A stretch of 64,000 nt of DNA from Mastigamoeba balamuthi (lineage: Eukaryota > Evosea > Mastigamoebida > Mastigamoebidae). The first letter of the stretch is position 1. Every line of letters starts with the position of its first letter. Both the position numbers and the translations under genes were made by a program. The stretch is taken from positions 1,624,307 through 1,688,306 of the forward strand of contig CACRSC010000010.1 of NCBI GenBank assembly GCA_902651635.1, written 5' to 3'. Positions 12,470 to 23,000 of the stretch are shown here, in pieces. A model generated the notes under the pieces. It was not told the DNA's origin. It saw only the letters and a program-made list of their open reading frames with translations, and searched no databases.

Positions 12470-13370
12470 ATCACCACTCTTCTTCAAAGATCAAGCATGC
12501 CATAGCCGAAGAAGGAGCTGGGTGGAGCAACTGGGGGGCACATGTCAGGGCTCCCAGCTGTGTCGTCCTTGTAAATGGCCAGGTAGAGGGGCCAACTAGT
12601 GAAACCATGACCTCAAAGGGCGTGGCCCCAATGGAGTGCACGTAGCTGTTGTTCAGGGCGAACATAGCAGCTGGAAGAACATCGGGCCAGTTCAAGGGAA
12701 TGGTCCAAGAGTAGGGCCGGTAGAACCTGCACTGTAGTACACACCACGACCTCCACAGCCCTGTGTCTCTCAGGGTGATATGCCACTGAAATATGGTGCT
12801 CTGCATTGGTCATTGAGGGCCTGAATGCAACTTGACTGGAAGGGAGATCCACCATTCGAGGTCATAAGCCTGTAGGCCGAGCCCCCCCTCATGCAGACCC
12901 ACTAATTCCAGTGCACGTCAACTGCTTTCTCCGCATCAGTAGACTGGACAGCCTGGAGATGAACCTCGTACAAGAAACGGTCCTTGACAATCAAGACATA
13001 CTTGAACCCCTTCGCCTTCTGAAGTGGGCCAAGATAGTCCACAATGATGGCCTTGTAGGGTGCACTGCCTGGCACCGTTCCCACCAAATCAGCATGTGAG
13101 GTCACAGGCCTGACCTTCTGGCACATCGGGCATGTATGCACGATGTGGCAAATATCATCCATCATACATGCCAGGCCATGTGACATGCCAGGCCATGTGA
13201 CCACCTGCTTGATGAAGTGGTATGTGATCCTCTCCACTGAGTCCTGTGAGCATGTTGGCATGACCAAGAATCATGATCGTAAGGTGATGGGTGCAGAGGA
13301 AGCTGGCCAGGGCCGGGGCTTCTGCCATGAATGAAGCTCCCTGGTACCAGAGGAAGCAGGCCATCCCACC
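12470..13370 (-). mobile_element. Decayed LTR-retroelement integrase (Ty3/gypsy-like)
   Basis: Read on the minus strand, pieces in all three frames line up in integrase order. First is an H2C2 zinc-finger region with HTCPMCQK and a WPGM motif (about 13140-13300). Then comes the start of the catalytic core with VDYLGPL and KYVLIVKDRF (about 12940-13020), a later core segment SVAYHPERHRAVEVV (about 12770), and a C-terminal piece with FALNNS and GATPFEV (about 12590-12660). Frames shift and stops interrupt between pieces, so it cannot be active. I do not see reverse transcriptase, RNase H or LTRs. The order and motifs suit Ty3/gypsy pol better than DDE transposons. This remnant marks the island as transposon-derived. 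Confidence 0.8.
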
Positions 13371-13379
13371 ACGTTCCAG

Positions 13380-13734
13380 TCCTGCATGCTGATGGGCTCA
13401 GCACTAGGGGCCCCCCCACTGTTGCTGTCGTCCTCGTCCCCTGGTCCTTTTGCTCGTTCCCCACGTTCTTCTCCTGCTTATCCTGCTGCTCGTCCTGCTG
13501 CTCAGCCTCTGCATCATCCTGCTGCTCGGTCTCTGCATCGTCCTGCTGCTCAGTGTCACCATCATGCTGCTCAGTGTTCTTGTCCTGCTCCATCAGCTGC
13601 TCGTTTGCCTTCTCTGACTCACTGTCCTGCTGCTGGGGCTCAGAAGACACCTTGGGCTCAACAGCTGATGCGGCTGCTGCTGCCATGATGGCCTCGTGTT
13701 GAACTGGGGCTGCAGAAGTGGTCATGGAAACCAC
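13380..13734 (-). pseudogene. Gln/Glu/Asp-rich open frame upstream of the integrase remnant
   Basis: A minus-strand frame opens at 13734 with an Ala-rich start and then a strongly biased run of Gln, Glu and Asp (repeats of EQQDDAE type). It continues toward the integrase remnant in the same orientation. It could be a degenerate gag/pol spacer or a low-complexity exon. No domain is recognised. The repeats come from an imperfect CAGCAGGA-type trinucleotide array, so it may simply be repeat DNA that happens to be open. Confidence 0.35.
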
Positions 13735-13779
13735 TTCTTCTATGACAGAAAATATCTCAGGTTGTTCAGGGATGCAGTA

Positions 13780-14115
13780 CCAGTGATTGTGCCAGCAGCA
13801 TATAGTTAGTTATATGCTGGTGGCCTATAAAAATTTGCCAGCAGCATAATGACTGGCATAAGTATGTGCTGGTGGCGTATACTATGTACTGCCAGCACTG
13901 CCACCAGTACAGAATTAAACTGCTGGCACACAGCATGTGCCAGCAGATGATTGTGTGTATGAAAAGGAAAGAACTCACCAGAATGGCATGTTGCCATGGC
14001 CTGTGGTGCAGGGGCTTGATCAGAAGATGTAGGCACACCCAGTCTCTTGTGCTCATGCTGCACAACACAGCACATACTGTTGGGCACATAACATCTGCCA
14101 GCAGCACAGCTACAG
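13780..14115. repeat. Palindromic short repeats, TGCTGGCA/TGCCAGCA family
   Basis: Alternating TGCCAGCA and TGCTGGCA arms surround ATAT- or CATG-rich centres, for example GCCAGCAGCATATAG then ATATGCTGGTGGC (13791-13830) and TGCTGGCACACAGCATGTG (13921-13939). At least six arms lie within 330 bp. The cores match the array at 11.95-12.19 kb. Confidence 0.6.
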
Positions 14116-14164
14116 GCCTAGCAGTGATAGAAGCCAAAGATGGTGCCTGGCCTATTCACAGCAA

Positions 14165-14330
14165 GTAAAGGGTCCACTATGCACTGTAGCGGAAGTATAA
14201 ATGTAGTGGTGTGTAGCGGAACGTGCTATAGCATGTTCTGCTATGCACCGCTATGCACAAAGTGCCGCTACAGTGCATAGCGAAGGGTCCGCTACGCACT
14301 GTAGCAGAAGAATAAACTGATTTCTCCTGC
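14165..14330. repeat. GCTATGCACTGTAGC repeat family, first cluster
   Basis: Copies of CACTATGCACTGTAGCGGA, CCGCTATGCAC and CCGCTACGCACTGTAGCAG follow each other in both orientations. Arms of the form CCGCTA..TAGCGG make each unit nearly self-complementary. Related clusters occur at 16.07-16.40, 16.74-16.83 and 18.09-18.38 kb. Confidence 0.6.
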
Positions 14331-14342
14331 TTTAACACTAAT

Positions 14343-15454
14343 CCCTATGATGTCATTTGTGAGCTTTTTATTCTTCACAAAACGAGCCACTCCAAGCCAA
14401 AAGTGCAGAGCACCAGCTCTCGTGCAGCAGAGAGCAAGCAGAAGAAGAAGGACAAGAAACAGAGGACCAAGGGCTGCACTGGGCCTATCATCACCATCAT
14501 CCCGCCACTCCCTGTCCTTGAACAGGCAATGTCTGCAATGGGAGGTACATAGAACTCTGTGACTCTTTTCCCCTCTAACACTTTTCCCTTAAACATATAG
14601 GAGGTGCTGCTTGTGCTGCGTCAGCCAGTGAGCCCGAACTCTTCAGTGATGAGTGCCAGGTCGGCAGCGAGGAGTACAGGGGGGTGCCCACCAGGGCACA
14701 CGATGAAGCAGCAGCAGCAGAGAAACGTGCAGCAGCAGAGGAGCAGCAGCACATCGCGAACATGATGGGAAGGGCACGTGAGCTGCTGGCCCCCTTCAAC
14801 CTCGAGCCATCTTCAGAGCAGGCAGCCCAGCCCTGCACTTTTGGAGACATCAGGGCAGGCATCAAGGGCCTGCAGATTCTCAACGCTGCCACATTCCGTG
14901 AACTGATAAACTGGTAGGTCCCTTCTCTCTTCATTTTCTCTTAACACTCTAACATTTATCTTTCAAAAAAAAAGGTTGTACGTGCTGCAGCAGAGCGTGG
15001 ACTCCAGCAGGCAGGCAAGAGACCTGACCCTCAGGGAGAAGATCATGATCAGCATTCCTGGTACGTGTTCCTTTTTTTCTGAGGTTTGACACTTATTGCT
15101 TACACAGTCCCTGGATTGGGTAATCTCCCTCCCGAGAGTAGCCCTTTCTCCAGTGCTCTGTCTGTGATAATGGCTAGGCCCATTGTTGTGCAGATAGAGC
15201 AGTGGACAAAGGCCAACTACGCCCTGCTGTTCAAGGACCATCCCGAGTGGAAGTGCGTTTTCATTACAATTGTTTTCCTAATACTAATCATTAACAGGAC
15301 AAACGTCCAGATGCACTTTGACGAAATCATTCAGGCAGTCTGGCCTCCTGAGTTCGTCGTGTTCTTCGCAGAGAACCCCACTGTTCGCAAGGGGGTCTGT
15401 GAGCACATCCAGGCCGTCTGGTGGAACCAGTGCTCCCCTTTCTTTCCTTTTTGA
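14343..15454 (+). CDS. Five-exon gene of unknown function inside the island
   Basis: Exons at about 14343-14544, 14601-14913, 14975-15060, 15108-15252 and 15298-15454 join in one frame across four GT-AG introns of 45-61 nt. Every intron has a T-rich tract and a good acceptor, so the model is coherent. The first exon is Lys/Ser-rich (a KQKKKDKK run, possibly nuclear targeting). The second has an Ala/Glu-rich helix (about 14700-14760). The rest is an ordinary mixed sequence including FEEIIQAVWPP-like and VWWNQC stretches (read FDEIIQAVWPPEF). The 5' end is not fixed: the frame is open upstream with no clear ATG, so an earlier exon is likely. No family is recognised. Unlike its surroundings it keeps CpGs, so it may be a younger arrival or under selection. 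Confidence 0.6.
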
Positions 15455-15549
15455 TAACTACCAATTTATGCAAAGGTATGTGTAGCAGTGCATAGTGGAA
15501 TTAATTGCATAGCTAAGTGCGGAAGCCTGAGGGTAAGCAGTCTAGATTT

Positions 15550-15960
15550 TACCAGCTGGCTGATTTGCACTTAACGTCATTTGCACACTGAGACAGCGAT
15601 GCAGAAGGGATTGAGTGGAGCAAGCAATGTTGCAGGAACAGGAGAGCAAGGCCAGGTGAAACACACAGCTGCAGATCAAGTACAGGAGAGGGAGGACAGG
15701 GAGGACATATCATATCACTGCAGAACATGTGACAGGTACTACTTGACACAGTGTAACAGTGTAACCTGCAGAGGGCTGGCCACATGGGTGGTCACCACTG
15801 CCCCAAGAAGTGGAATGGAACATCTGGAAGATGGTCTTCTCTGTTGGTGACCAACTGGGCTGCTGCGTGGAGCCAGGCCAAAGCAGCAGAGAACAAATGC
15901 CAGAATGTTATGGGCAGCTCCAACACAGGTTTGTACATATTAAATAATTCTATAGGTGAA
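15550..15960 (+). pseudogene. Zinc-finger-like gene remnant, inverted partner A
   Basis: The stretch encodes pieces with YHCRTCDRYY, a GHMGGHH-like segment in another frame, and AAWSQAK. Together these look like a single C2H2-type finger region with broken frame. It is an inverted match of 17.68-18.06 kb, starting at a shared ACGTCATTTGC and running to a shared AGCAGAGAACAAA segment. Both copies are interrupted differently. Confidence 0.55.
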
Positions 15961-16069
15961 TAGTTAACAGACATAATTATTTGGCAAAATAAACACAACA
16001 TCAAAGAGAGGATGGAGCAGCTTGAGCCAATCGAGACAGTTCACTTCCATATCACATTGATCACGTTTA

Positions 16070-16400
16070 TGTGCTGCAGTAGATCCAGTTCTGCTTGCTT
16101 CACTACATAGTGTAGCAGAAGATTGCTGCTGCAGTGACTCGTAGCAGAAGGTCTGCTACACACTGCTGCTACACTAACTATAGGGTCTGCTATACTATAC
16201 ACAGTGAAAGGTGCTCTAGTGCCTTCTGCTATGCTACATAGCAGAGAGTATCAGTGTAGCACTGTATAGCAGACCTTCTGCAATGCATCCTACAGCATTG
16301 TGTCTGCTACACCACGTAGCAGAAGGCACTTCAGTGCCTTCTACTATATAGCATTGCAGAAGATACCCACTTAGCAGTACATAGCAGAGGTTCTGCAATG
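16070..16400. repeat. GTAGCAGA/TCTGCTAC repeat cluster
   Basis: Short units such as ACATAGTGTAGCAGAAG, GGTCTGCTACACAC and CTACATAGCAGA alternate in direct and inverted order for over 300 bp. These are CpG-decayed relatives of the CCGCTA..TAGCGG units, with CG replaced by TG or CA. No coding signal. Confidence 0.6.
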
Positions 16401-16739
16401 TTAATCATACCAGTTACGTATTCAAATAACAGTCTTTATCAAGTACACTGAAAAGTTCATAACTAGATTTTATCAAATGTTGGCTAATAAATCCGGTTTT
16501 AGCATAGCATAAAGTTGTGAATAAATGGAATGCAAATTGGTTTTTGCATTGCACAATACCAAAGATGAGCTTCCGAGTGTTAAATATCGATTCCATTGGA
16601 TTGTGGTTAAGTACTGTCTGTGAGCATGCCGTGAAGTATAACACATAGTTAAGATAAGATAGTGATTGATAGTGTAAGCGCAAAGTGTTTACTTTGTTCT
16701 TTGGGGACGGTAGTTCAAATCCTGGCAGTGAAAAAATTA

Positions 16740-16835
16740 AGGAGGGTCCGCTATGCACTGTAGTGGAACTATTTGCGTAGCGGACCTTCCGCTATGTGCC
16801 GCCTCTGCTATGCTGCGTAGGCCTCTACAGGTCTA
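16740..16835. repeat. CCGCTATGCACTGTAG repeat, short cluster
   Basis: Contains GGTCCGCTATGCACTGTAG, then GCGTAGCGGACC inverted, then CCGCTATGTGCCGC and TCTGCTATGCTGCGTAGG. The first two face each other and can pair. This copy keeps its CpGs better than the neighbouring clusters. Confidence 0.6.
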
Positions 16836-17202
16836 TAGAGTTAAAAGAACCCCCCAGGGGGATCAGGGCCAAGCTGTTTGTTGCCTTTGAAAGCTAATTT
16901 TAGACCAGTGGGAGAAATCTGCTCACAACTCAGCTAAAACCAAAGAAGCAGAAACAGGAGCTAGCAGAGGCAAACTGGAGTGGCTGTAGCATTTGAAACC
17001 CTTACCAGTCTCCACCAGTCCCAAGAGATGCATTTATTTATCTTTCTTATATTAAGTGCTGTGTTGTTTCTCACACAGGTTACTTCAGTTTTCTCAGAAG
17101 TCTTACTAAAACGAAAAATTTCAACAACAAAATCCATATTCTAGAAAAGAAACTTCATATTGTTGTATTCAAAGTGGGGAAAATTAATTCCAAATCTTCA
17201 TC

Positions 17203-18060
17203 TCATTCAGACAAGATCTTTTTTGCAGGAGCAGAGTGGTACTGCTCTCTGCCAATTGCCCTTCTCTTCTGGTACTCTCTCAGTGTCTGCACACTGGTAT
17301 GGGGTGCTGTCACACAGTCATACTTTGGCTGCATTGAGCTCACATACTTCATGAGGCTGAGCTTCTCCTTCTGTAGTGGCAATCCATCCTCTTCCTCTTC
17401 CACCTCGCAGTTCTCTGATGAGCTGTCTGAGCTTCCCTCCTGTTCGGCCTGGCTGCCTAGGCACAAGACAGCTGTCCTCTGTCTGTCTTCTGCCGTTTCA
17501 TCATAATGACCCTTGTCTCCTTCCAGCTGTAATGCTTCCTTGTCATGGGCTGTCCTCAGCTGATGTCCCTCATCCAGCATGCCCTCCATTGCTGCCTCAG
17601 CCACTATGGCAGCAAACTGCCTGGACTGGCTGATGTGGCTTCACTCTCTCTTTGCTGCTCTTATAATAGTTAATAATGTGATTTGAATTGAATAGTGTTC
17701 TCAATAAAATACCTGTGCTGTCCACAACAAACTGGTGTTTGTTCTCTGCTGCTTTGCCTGGCTCCAAGCAGCTACTCTGTCTGCAACGAATAGAGCAGAC
17801 CATCTGCCTGATGTTGCATTCCATTTCTCGGGGTGATAGTGACTGCCCATGTGCCCAGCCCTCTGCAGGTGATACTGTGAGGTGTAGTACCTGTCATATG
17901 CACTGCAGCGGTATGCCTTGTGCTCCCAGGCAACATCTCTCTGATGTTGCCTGGATGCCATCTGTGCACAAGGCTCATCTGCTGTGGCTTCCTGAGAACG
18001 TGCTTCCCTCTGCATTGCTGCTCACCTGTCTGTCCAGCTAGCACAGCACGCAAATGACGT
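17203..18060 (-). pseudogene. Zinc-finger-like gene remnant, inverted partner B
   Basis: On the minus strand, 17701-18015 encodes a frame with YRCSAYDRYYTSQYHL and RAGHMGSHYH, a C2H2-like pattern in which the second Cys has become Tyr. An apparent intron follows. Then 17203-17604 encodes an acidic frame (EEEEDGLPLQKEKLSLMKY) that stops at the cluster edge. The first part is the inverted match of partner A. It may be a host-like gene carried by a transposon or a dying gene family. The mutated finger and poor frame continuity argue for a pseudogene, but expression cannot be excluded. Confidence 0.5.
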
Positions 18061-18079
18061 AAACTAAAATAACTATTTG

Positions 18080-18385
18080 CCACTGAATCACATAGACTTC
18101 TGCTACATGCTGCTATGCAGCCTCTTCTACACACTGTTGCAACTCAGCCTGTCACTATATGCCACTATGCATGAGTTTGCTATGCACAGCTATGCCAATC
18201 CTCTGCTTCATGCCACTACATGTGGGTCTGCTATGCATTACTATATAGTTCCTTCACTACGTGCTGCTACATGTGGGTCCACTATGCACCACTACACACA
18301 TGCTCTGCTACATGCCACTACGTACCTTCCACTACATGCTACTATGCATTTCTGCTTCAGCTTCAGTGCATAGTGGAGGTCTGTG
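18080..18385. repeat. CTACATGC/CTATGCA repeat cluster
   Basis: Units such as TGCTACATGCTGCTATGCAG, CCACTATGCATG and GTGGGTCTGCTATGCATTAC are repeated about every 20-40 bp. It belongs to the same family as the clusters at 14.2, 16.1-16.4 and 16.75 kb, with nearly every CG lost. Open frames across it are a by-product of the repeat. Confidence 0.6.
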
Positions 18386-18429
18386 TAGTTGCATGTAGCG
18401 CAGATGCTTCTACTATGAAACATTAACAT

Positions 18430-19165
18430 GATCAACATGAGGCAGATGATGCCCAGCTTAATGCTCGTTCTGTGCTCTTTTCTGGGCTACAAGGACTCAG
18501 TCTCTGACAATGACCTGGCCATGTGTGTGCTCACCATATTTGTCATCTGTATATGCAGCTATTCAGACCTGTTTTGCCAGCTGACTGCCTCATTACTCAG
18601 ATTCTGGCTTTCCTGGATCACAAGAGAACAAAGAACATGCTTAAGAACTTTATTCAGCTGGATGACACGATTGTGCTTCTGGTCTCTGCCCTGCTGCCAT
18701 GAGTGCTGCAGACTGTACATCCCACATGAGCAATGACTCCACAGTTTTGATGTCAATTAACTGTCTTCTTATCCAGTGTAAGGACATTCCCTCTCGTCCC
18801 TGGAGTCTTCTGTGCTTCTGTCTGCACTATGGGCTGCCCTACTGCTACATGAGGGCCACAGTACGTGCTGGGAGGTCTCTGGAGTTCATAGGGCTCCTGC
18901 AGCTCTGTTCACAGCTGTTCTATGCCACTTAATACCACCAGTACAAGGTTGTGACTGCCCAGTTCCTCAGAGGATTATGGATTTCTGGTGGCTTGCATCT
19001 GACTCACAGGGCTGTTATTCTCAAGACCATCTTTGGATGAATAGGACCAGTTCTTATGCTCACTGCAGTGATGATCCAAAGGACTGCATCATGGATTGTG
19101 CTAAGTGCAGTGATGATGATGATGATGCCCTCTCCTCTGATGAATATGACCCTGAGTGTGACTAA
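18430..19165 (+). pseudogene. Degenerate gene ending in an acidic tail
   Basis: Frames shift through the region, but the last one (18812-19165) ends in a run of Asp and Ser (CSDDDDDALSSDEYDPECD) and a TGA, followed at once by AATAAA. This looks like the 3' end of a former gene with its polyadenylation signal. No domain is recognised. Confidence 0.4.
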
Positions 19166-19246
19166 AGCAATAAAACCAGTTGGTTATTACAATTGAAAGT
19201 CACTGTGTCTGCTTTGAATGTCTCATGTCACGATCACTTGTAACAA

Positions 19247-19775
19247 ATGTCACGAGCCATGCTGGACGAGGTCGTGGTGGCCACCAAGATGGCCAATGCA
19301 CACAACTACATCTCGTCATTCCCCAAGGGCTACGATATGATAGTGGGCAAGAAGGAAGTGATGCTGAGTGGCAGTCAGAAGCAGCGCAATGCCATTGCAA
19401 GGACACTGCTCATGAACTCCAAGATCCTCCTGCTGGACGAGGCCACCAGTGCACTTGACACGGCCTCTGAGGCCATTGTCCAGGAAGCACTGGATGGGCC
19501 CAGAATGGGTGCACAACGAGTGTGTTCACACACAGACTGTTGATGATTGTCAACACTGACTGCATTGTTGTGGTGAACAAGGGCAGGTGGTCGAGGTCGG
19601 CACACATTCGGAGCTGATAGCCCTCAGGGGCCATTACTATACACTGGCGGCAAACCAGAAGAAATAGAATTTGAGTCCAATGAGACCATTGCAAGTGGCA
19701 AAACGCAGCAATCGGATGCCCTGATTGATTCCGAGGTCAAAGGAATGCTGACAACTCACGAAACAGCACCCTGAG
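19247..19775 (+). pseudogene. Decayed fragment of the ABCB 3' end
   Basis: Matches 4340-4850, from the segment before the second ABC signature through the stop codon and about 100 bp beyond. The signature is changed (LSGSQKQR), His-loop coding is disrupted, and a 2-bp deletion near 19589 shifts the frame. Most substitutions are CG to TG or CA. It lacks the membrane domains and cannot make a transporter. It is the outer edge of the duplicated block. Confidence 0.9.
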
Positions 19776-19782
19776 AGCCACT

Positions 19783-19998
19783 TCTGAAGGAAGGCCTGAA
19801 CCCCTCATTTCACCCCTTCCATTTGGTAGTTCTCCACTGCTGAACAACACACAAGCCGGGAGCGCATGACAGAGGAATGACTGCAGAGGATGTCTGACAG
19901 TAAGAGATGCCCACACACGCAGAGAGATGGTTGCGTCTATCGTTCTCACGGATCATTTCAGGTGTTGAACGATGCAGAAGCAGCTGTGTTGGAAGGCT
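19783..19998. other. Insertion specific to duplicated copy 2
   Basis: Copy 1 runs directly from GAGAGCC (4861) to CTCACGGTGC (4873), whereas copy 2 has roughly 215 extra bases between these landmarks. The insert has no recognisable gene. I see no clear target-site duplication, so loss from copy 1 is equally possible. Confidence 0.6.
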
Positions 19999-20068
19999 CA
20001 CGGTGCGCAGCGCACATCAGCGAGTTGAGAGAAAGAAGCTCAGGCATGGGAGGGCTGTATTGCTGATC

Positions 20069-23000
20069 TCAGGTCCGCTCCTTGGCAAGAGTGAACTGCG
20101 TGTTGAACCGAGAGGACAGGTACTCGAACGCGCCAACAGTACTCGAGTCCACGAACGCTGCGCCGGCATCCAGCTGCCTTTCCAGGGTGACCTTGAGCGC
20201 CTTCAGCAGCAGACACCAGTCCTTGAGGACCGTCCACACCCCAGCGAGTCTGTTTGTGTTGGCGATCTCCTCGATGATCCCGTGCTTGTAGAAGTCCAGC
20301 GCGTACGCGTTTATCCTCAGCTCCGTCAGAGAGACGCTGTGGCGCTCTGTCAGTGGGAGGAACATCGCGTCGAACTGCGCGGCCTCTCTAGTGGTCGTGC
20401 ACAGCTCGCTCCCGCTGCAGAACTCGTCGCCCAGTCCGGAGAGAGCAGCGAAAGGCGAACGGGCCAGAGGGCGCAGAACATCCGCAGGACGGACAAACGG
20501 CAGGCCGAATGTGCTCGCGCGCTGCTCTGCCGTCGGTTTGTACGACTGGCCAGACACTGGGAGGGTCAGGCTGCAGGCGTCGTCCTCCACAGGCTCGCGG
20601 GAGCACAGAGCAATGGAGCAGCGCGTGAAGAGGTCAACAACGCCGCGCGAGTACTCCTCGAGGGCTTCGGCGCCGGGCCCCTCGAGCGGCGGCAGCACAA
20701 CCGTGCTGTTGCCCTTGGATGAGCGGTCGCGCTCGTAGTCGCCGGGCAGCGTAACGACGTTGAAGAGGTGGCACAGCAGCTCGAGCAGCGACAGTGCTGT
20801 CTGCTTCCTGTCGCTGTCGAACGTCGAGCAGAGCCTCTGGATGTGCCCCGTCGATACCAGGTGGCAGAAGATCAGGTTCGCTGGCTGGTGGTAGTGCAGA
20901 TGCGCCACAACACCCGTCAAACCGCTGGGGCGCCCCTGCCGGTCAATGAACCCGCGCGAGTGCAGGAACTCCAGAGAGAAACGGAAGAGAACGCGCTGCT
21001 TTTCACAGATCTGCTGCGAAGTTTCCCGAGCGTGTGCCATCAGTGGCACGTACTTGAAGATGTCGACCTCGTTGTAAACCTCCTGCGGTGCGAGATGAGA
21101 TGAGGCTAGCTGGACCAGTTAGCTGCATGCCTGCGGCGTGGCGTGGAAGACGCTCTCGTAGACGTGGGCGGCAATGAGCAAACGGAGAGAGTGCGACGTG
21201 GTGATTGAGAGCTGCCCTGTGAGGTCGGGTATCTTCGAAAGCCGCAGGCCCTCTGACCTCTCCGGCCGGAAGCTGACGAACACGACCTTCCCGATGCTGT
21301 CGTAGCTGCGCCTTCCCGCACGCCCGCACATCTGACGGAACAGGAGCGGGTTCAGGAAGGGCGAGTCCGACAGGAAGATAACAGTCTTGATCGGCATGTC
21401 TGACAAGCCGAAGCGGAATCTGTCAGAGGGCAGTAACGAGCGGGGGAGAGGGGGGGCAGAGGCTTATGAATTCTCAACTGATTCCGAGTGCCAGAGTGGC
21501 CGTGGCGAAGACAACCTGGACGTGTCCAGCGCGGAACAGGACTTCGATGCAGCTGCGATAGTGGGTCGAGAGGTCTGCGTGGTGCACGCCGATGCCGTAG
21601 ATCCGCGCGATTTCGAGGAGCCTCTTCTCTCGCTCGTTCGCCCTCTCCAACGCTCGCTTCATGAACTGGCGGCAGAGCCTCGATCCCTCGCCAGTGACCT
21701 TGCCCACCAGCACGTGGTCTGGGTCGAACTCGCACTCGATCTCCCGCTCCTCTTCCTCCGCTCTCATTCGAAGGTTCTCGACGTCCTTGGACTTGGTGGC
21801 ATCTCCGAGTAGATCCCTGAGCTGTTCTGCTGCTGAATTATGCCCTCCTTGACTCGACCCCGCTGGCGCGCCTCGATCCTTGAGCTGCTGAAGCGCCATG
21901 GCCAGCTTCATGGCCTCGGCTTCGCAACCGGCCTTTGAGAAGAGAAAGACCACGGCAGGTGTGTCGCCCTGTACATGCAGCTTTGCGAGCAGCAGGAGCA
22001 GTGATTCCGATTGCAGCTGTGGAGGAATCTCGGACGATTCCGCTCGGATGGCTCGGGCAACTTTAGTGAGATGCTCTGGGCACCGAATTGAAACGTCGCC
22101 CAGGAATTTCTTGAGGCGCTCCTCGTACTCGTAGACGGCGTCGCGGGTGATCAGCTGCCATGCAGGGAACACCACAGAGGGGTCCAGCTCTCTCGCGACT
22201 CGTGCTGCGAGGTCCTCTGGCAGTTGCCCCTGATTGCACATCCGCTGAAGCATGCCGAAGGCCTCCACGCACTCTCTCGGGTTCAGCGACACCATCTGGA
22301 GGCTGCGCTTCATCCCAGCCCCTGTCTTCAGCGCTGCAATGGTCCCTAGAGGGTGCATACGCTTCAGCCCTCCGTGTCCACCTATTTCGGCCAGTGTTGT
22401 TGCCTTCAACGTCTTCTCGCGGCGTATGGCGACAACGGGACTGTTGAAGATGTAGAACTCCTGGTCGGTGAACCGGTGGTCGAAGTGTATGTACTCAACG
22501 TGCTTGCCGTTCTTGGTATTTTCGATACTGTCCAGCCACGCGTGGAACTGTTGGGGATTGCCGATCGTGGCGCTGAGGGCCAGGAAGGGGCACGGGCACA
22601 GCTTGATGATGTTCTCCCACGACGACCCCGACTCGATGTCGTTGGTGCTCTGCGGCATGGAGTGGATGCAGTGCACCTCGTCGATGACCACGAAGAACAG
22701 CTTCTGCGCGAACAACCTGTCGCTGAGCAGCAACATCTCGAGAATCTGCGGCACAGTGACCAGGACATCGCAGCGGTCCACGTAGAGACGGTAGTCGCGG
22801 GTGAAGATGCCGACCCGGGGCGACCTCTGTTTGCACTTCCTCGCGGAAAACTCGGCAGCGACTGAGCGGAGGCTGTTGAGCAGACAGCGCGATGAATCAG
22901 GATGTGCGTGTGATTGGTAGTGCCTTGGTTTGCCAGGGCCTTTGTCGGAGTGACGTAGACGACGATCTTGGATCCCACGCCGTTATCGGGCTGCTCGAGG

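Larger units (their letters stand above)
10850..19250. other. CpG-poor, repeat-rich island between the two duplicated blocks
   Basis: Base composition changes abruptly: AT content rises and CG dinucleotides become scarce, while TG and CA are abundant. It holds a decayed integrase (12.5-13.4 kb), short palindromic repeats, an inverted pair of zinc-finger-like remnants and a coherent spliced gene (14.3-15.45 kb). Nothing coding is recognised in 11.1-12.4 kb or 16.4-17.15 kb. The pattern fits long-term CpG methylation and deamination of transposon DNA, which is inference. Confidence 0.75.

Noticed and set aside
13380-13640. CRISPR-like or satellite array from the CTGCTGCTC repeats
   Set aside because: It is a simple trinucleotide-type low-complexity tract without spacers of constant length.
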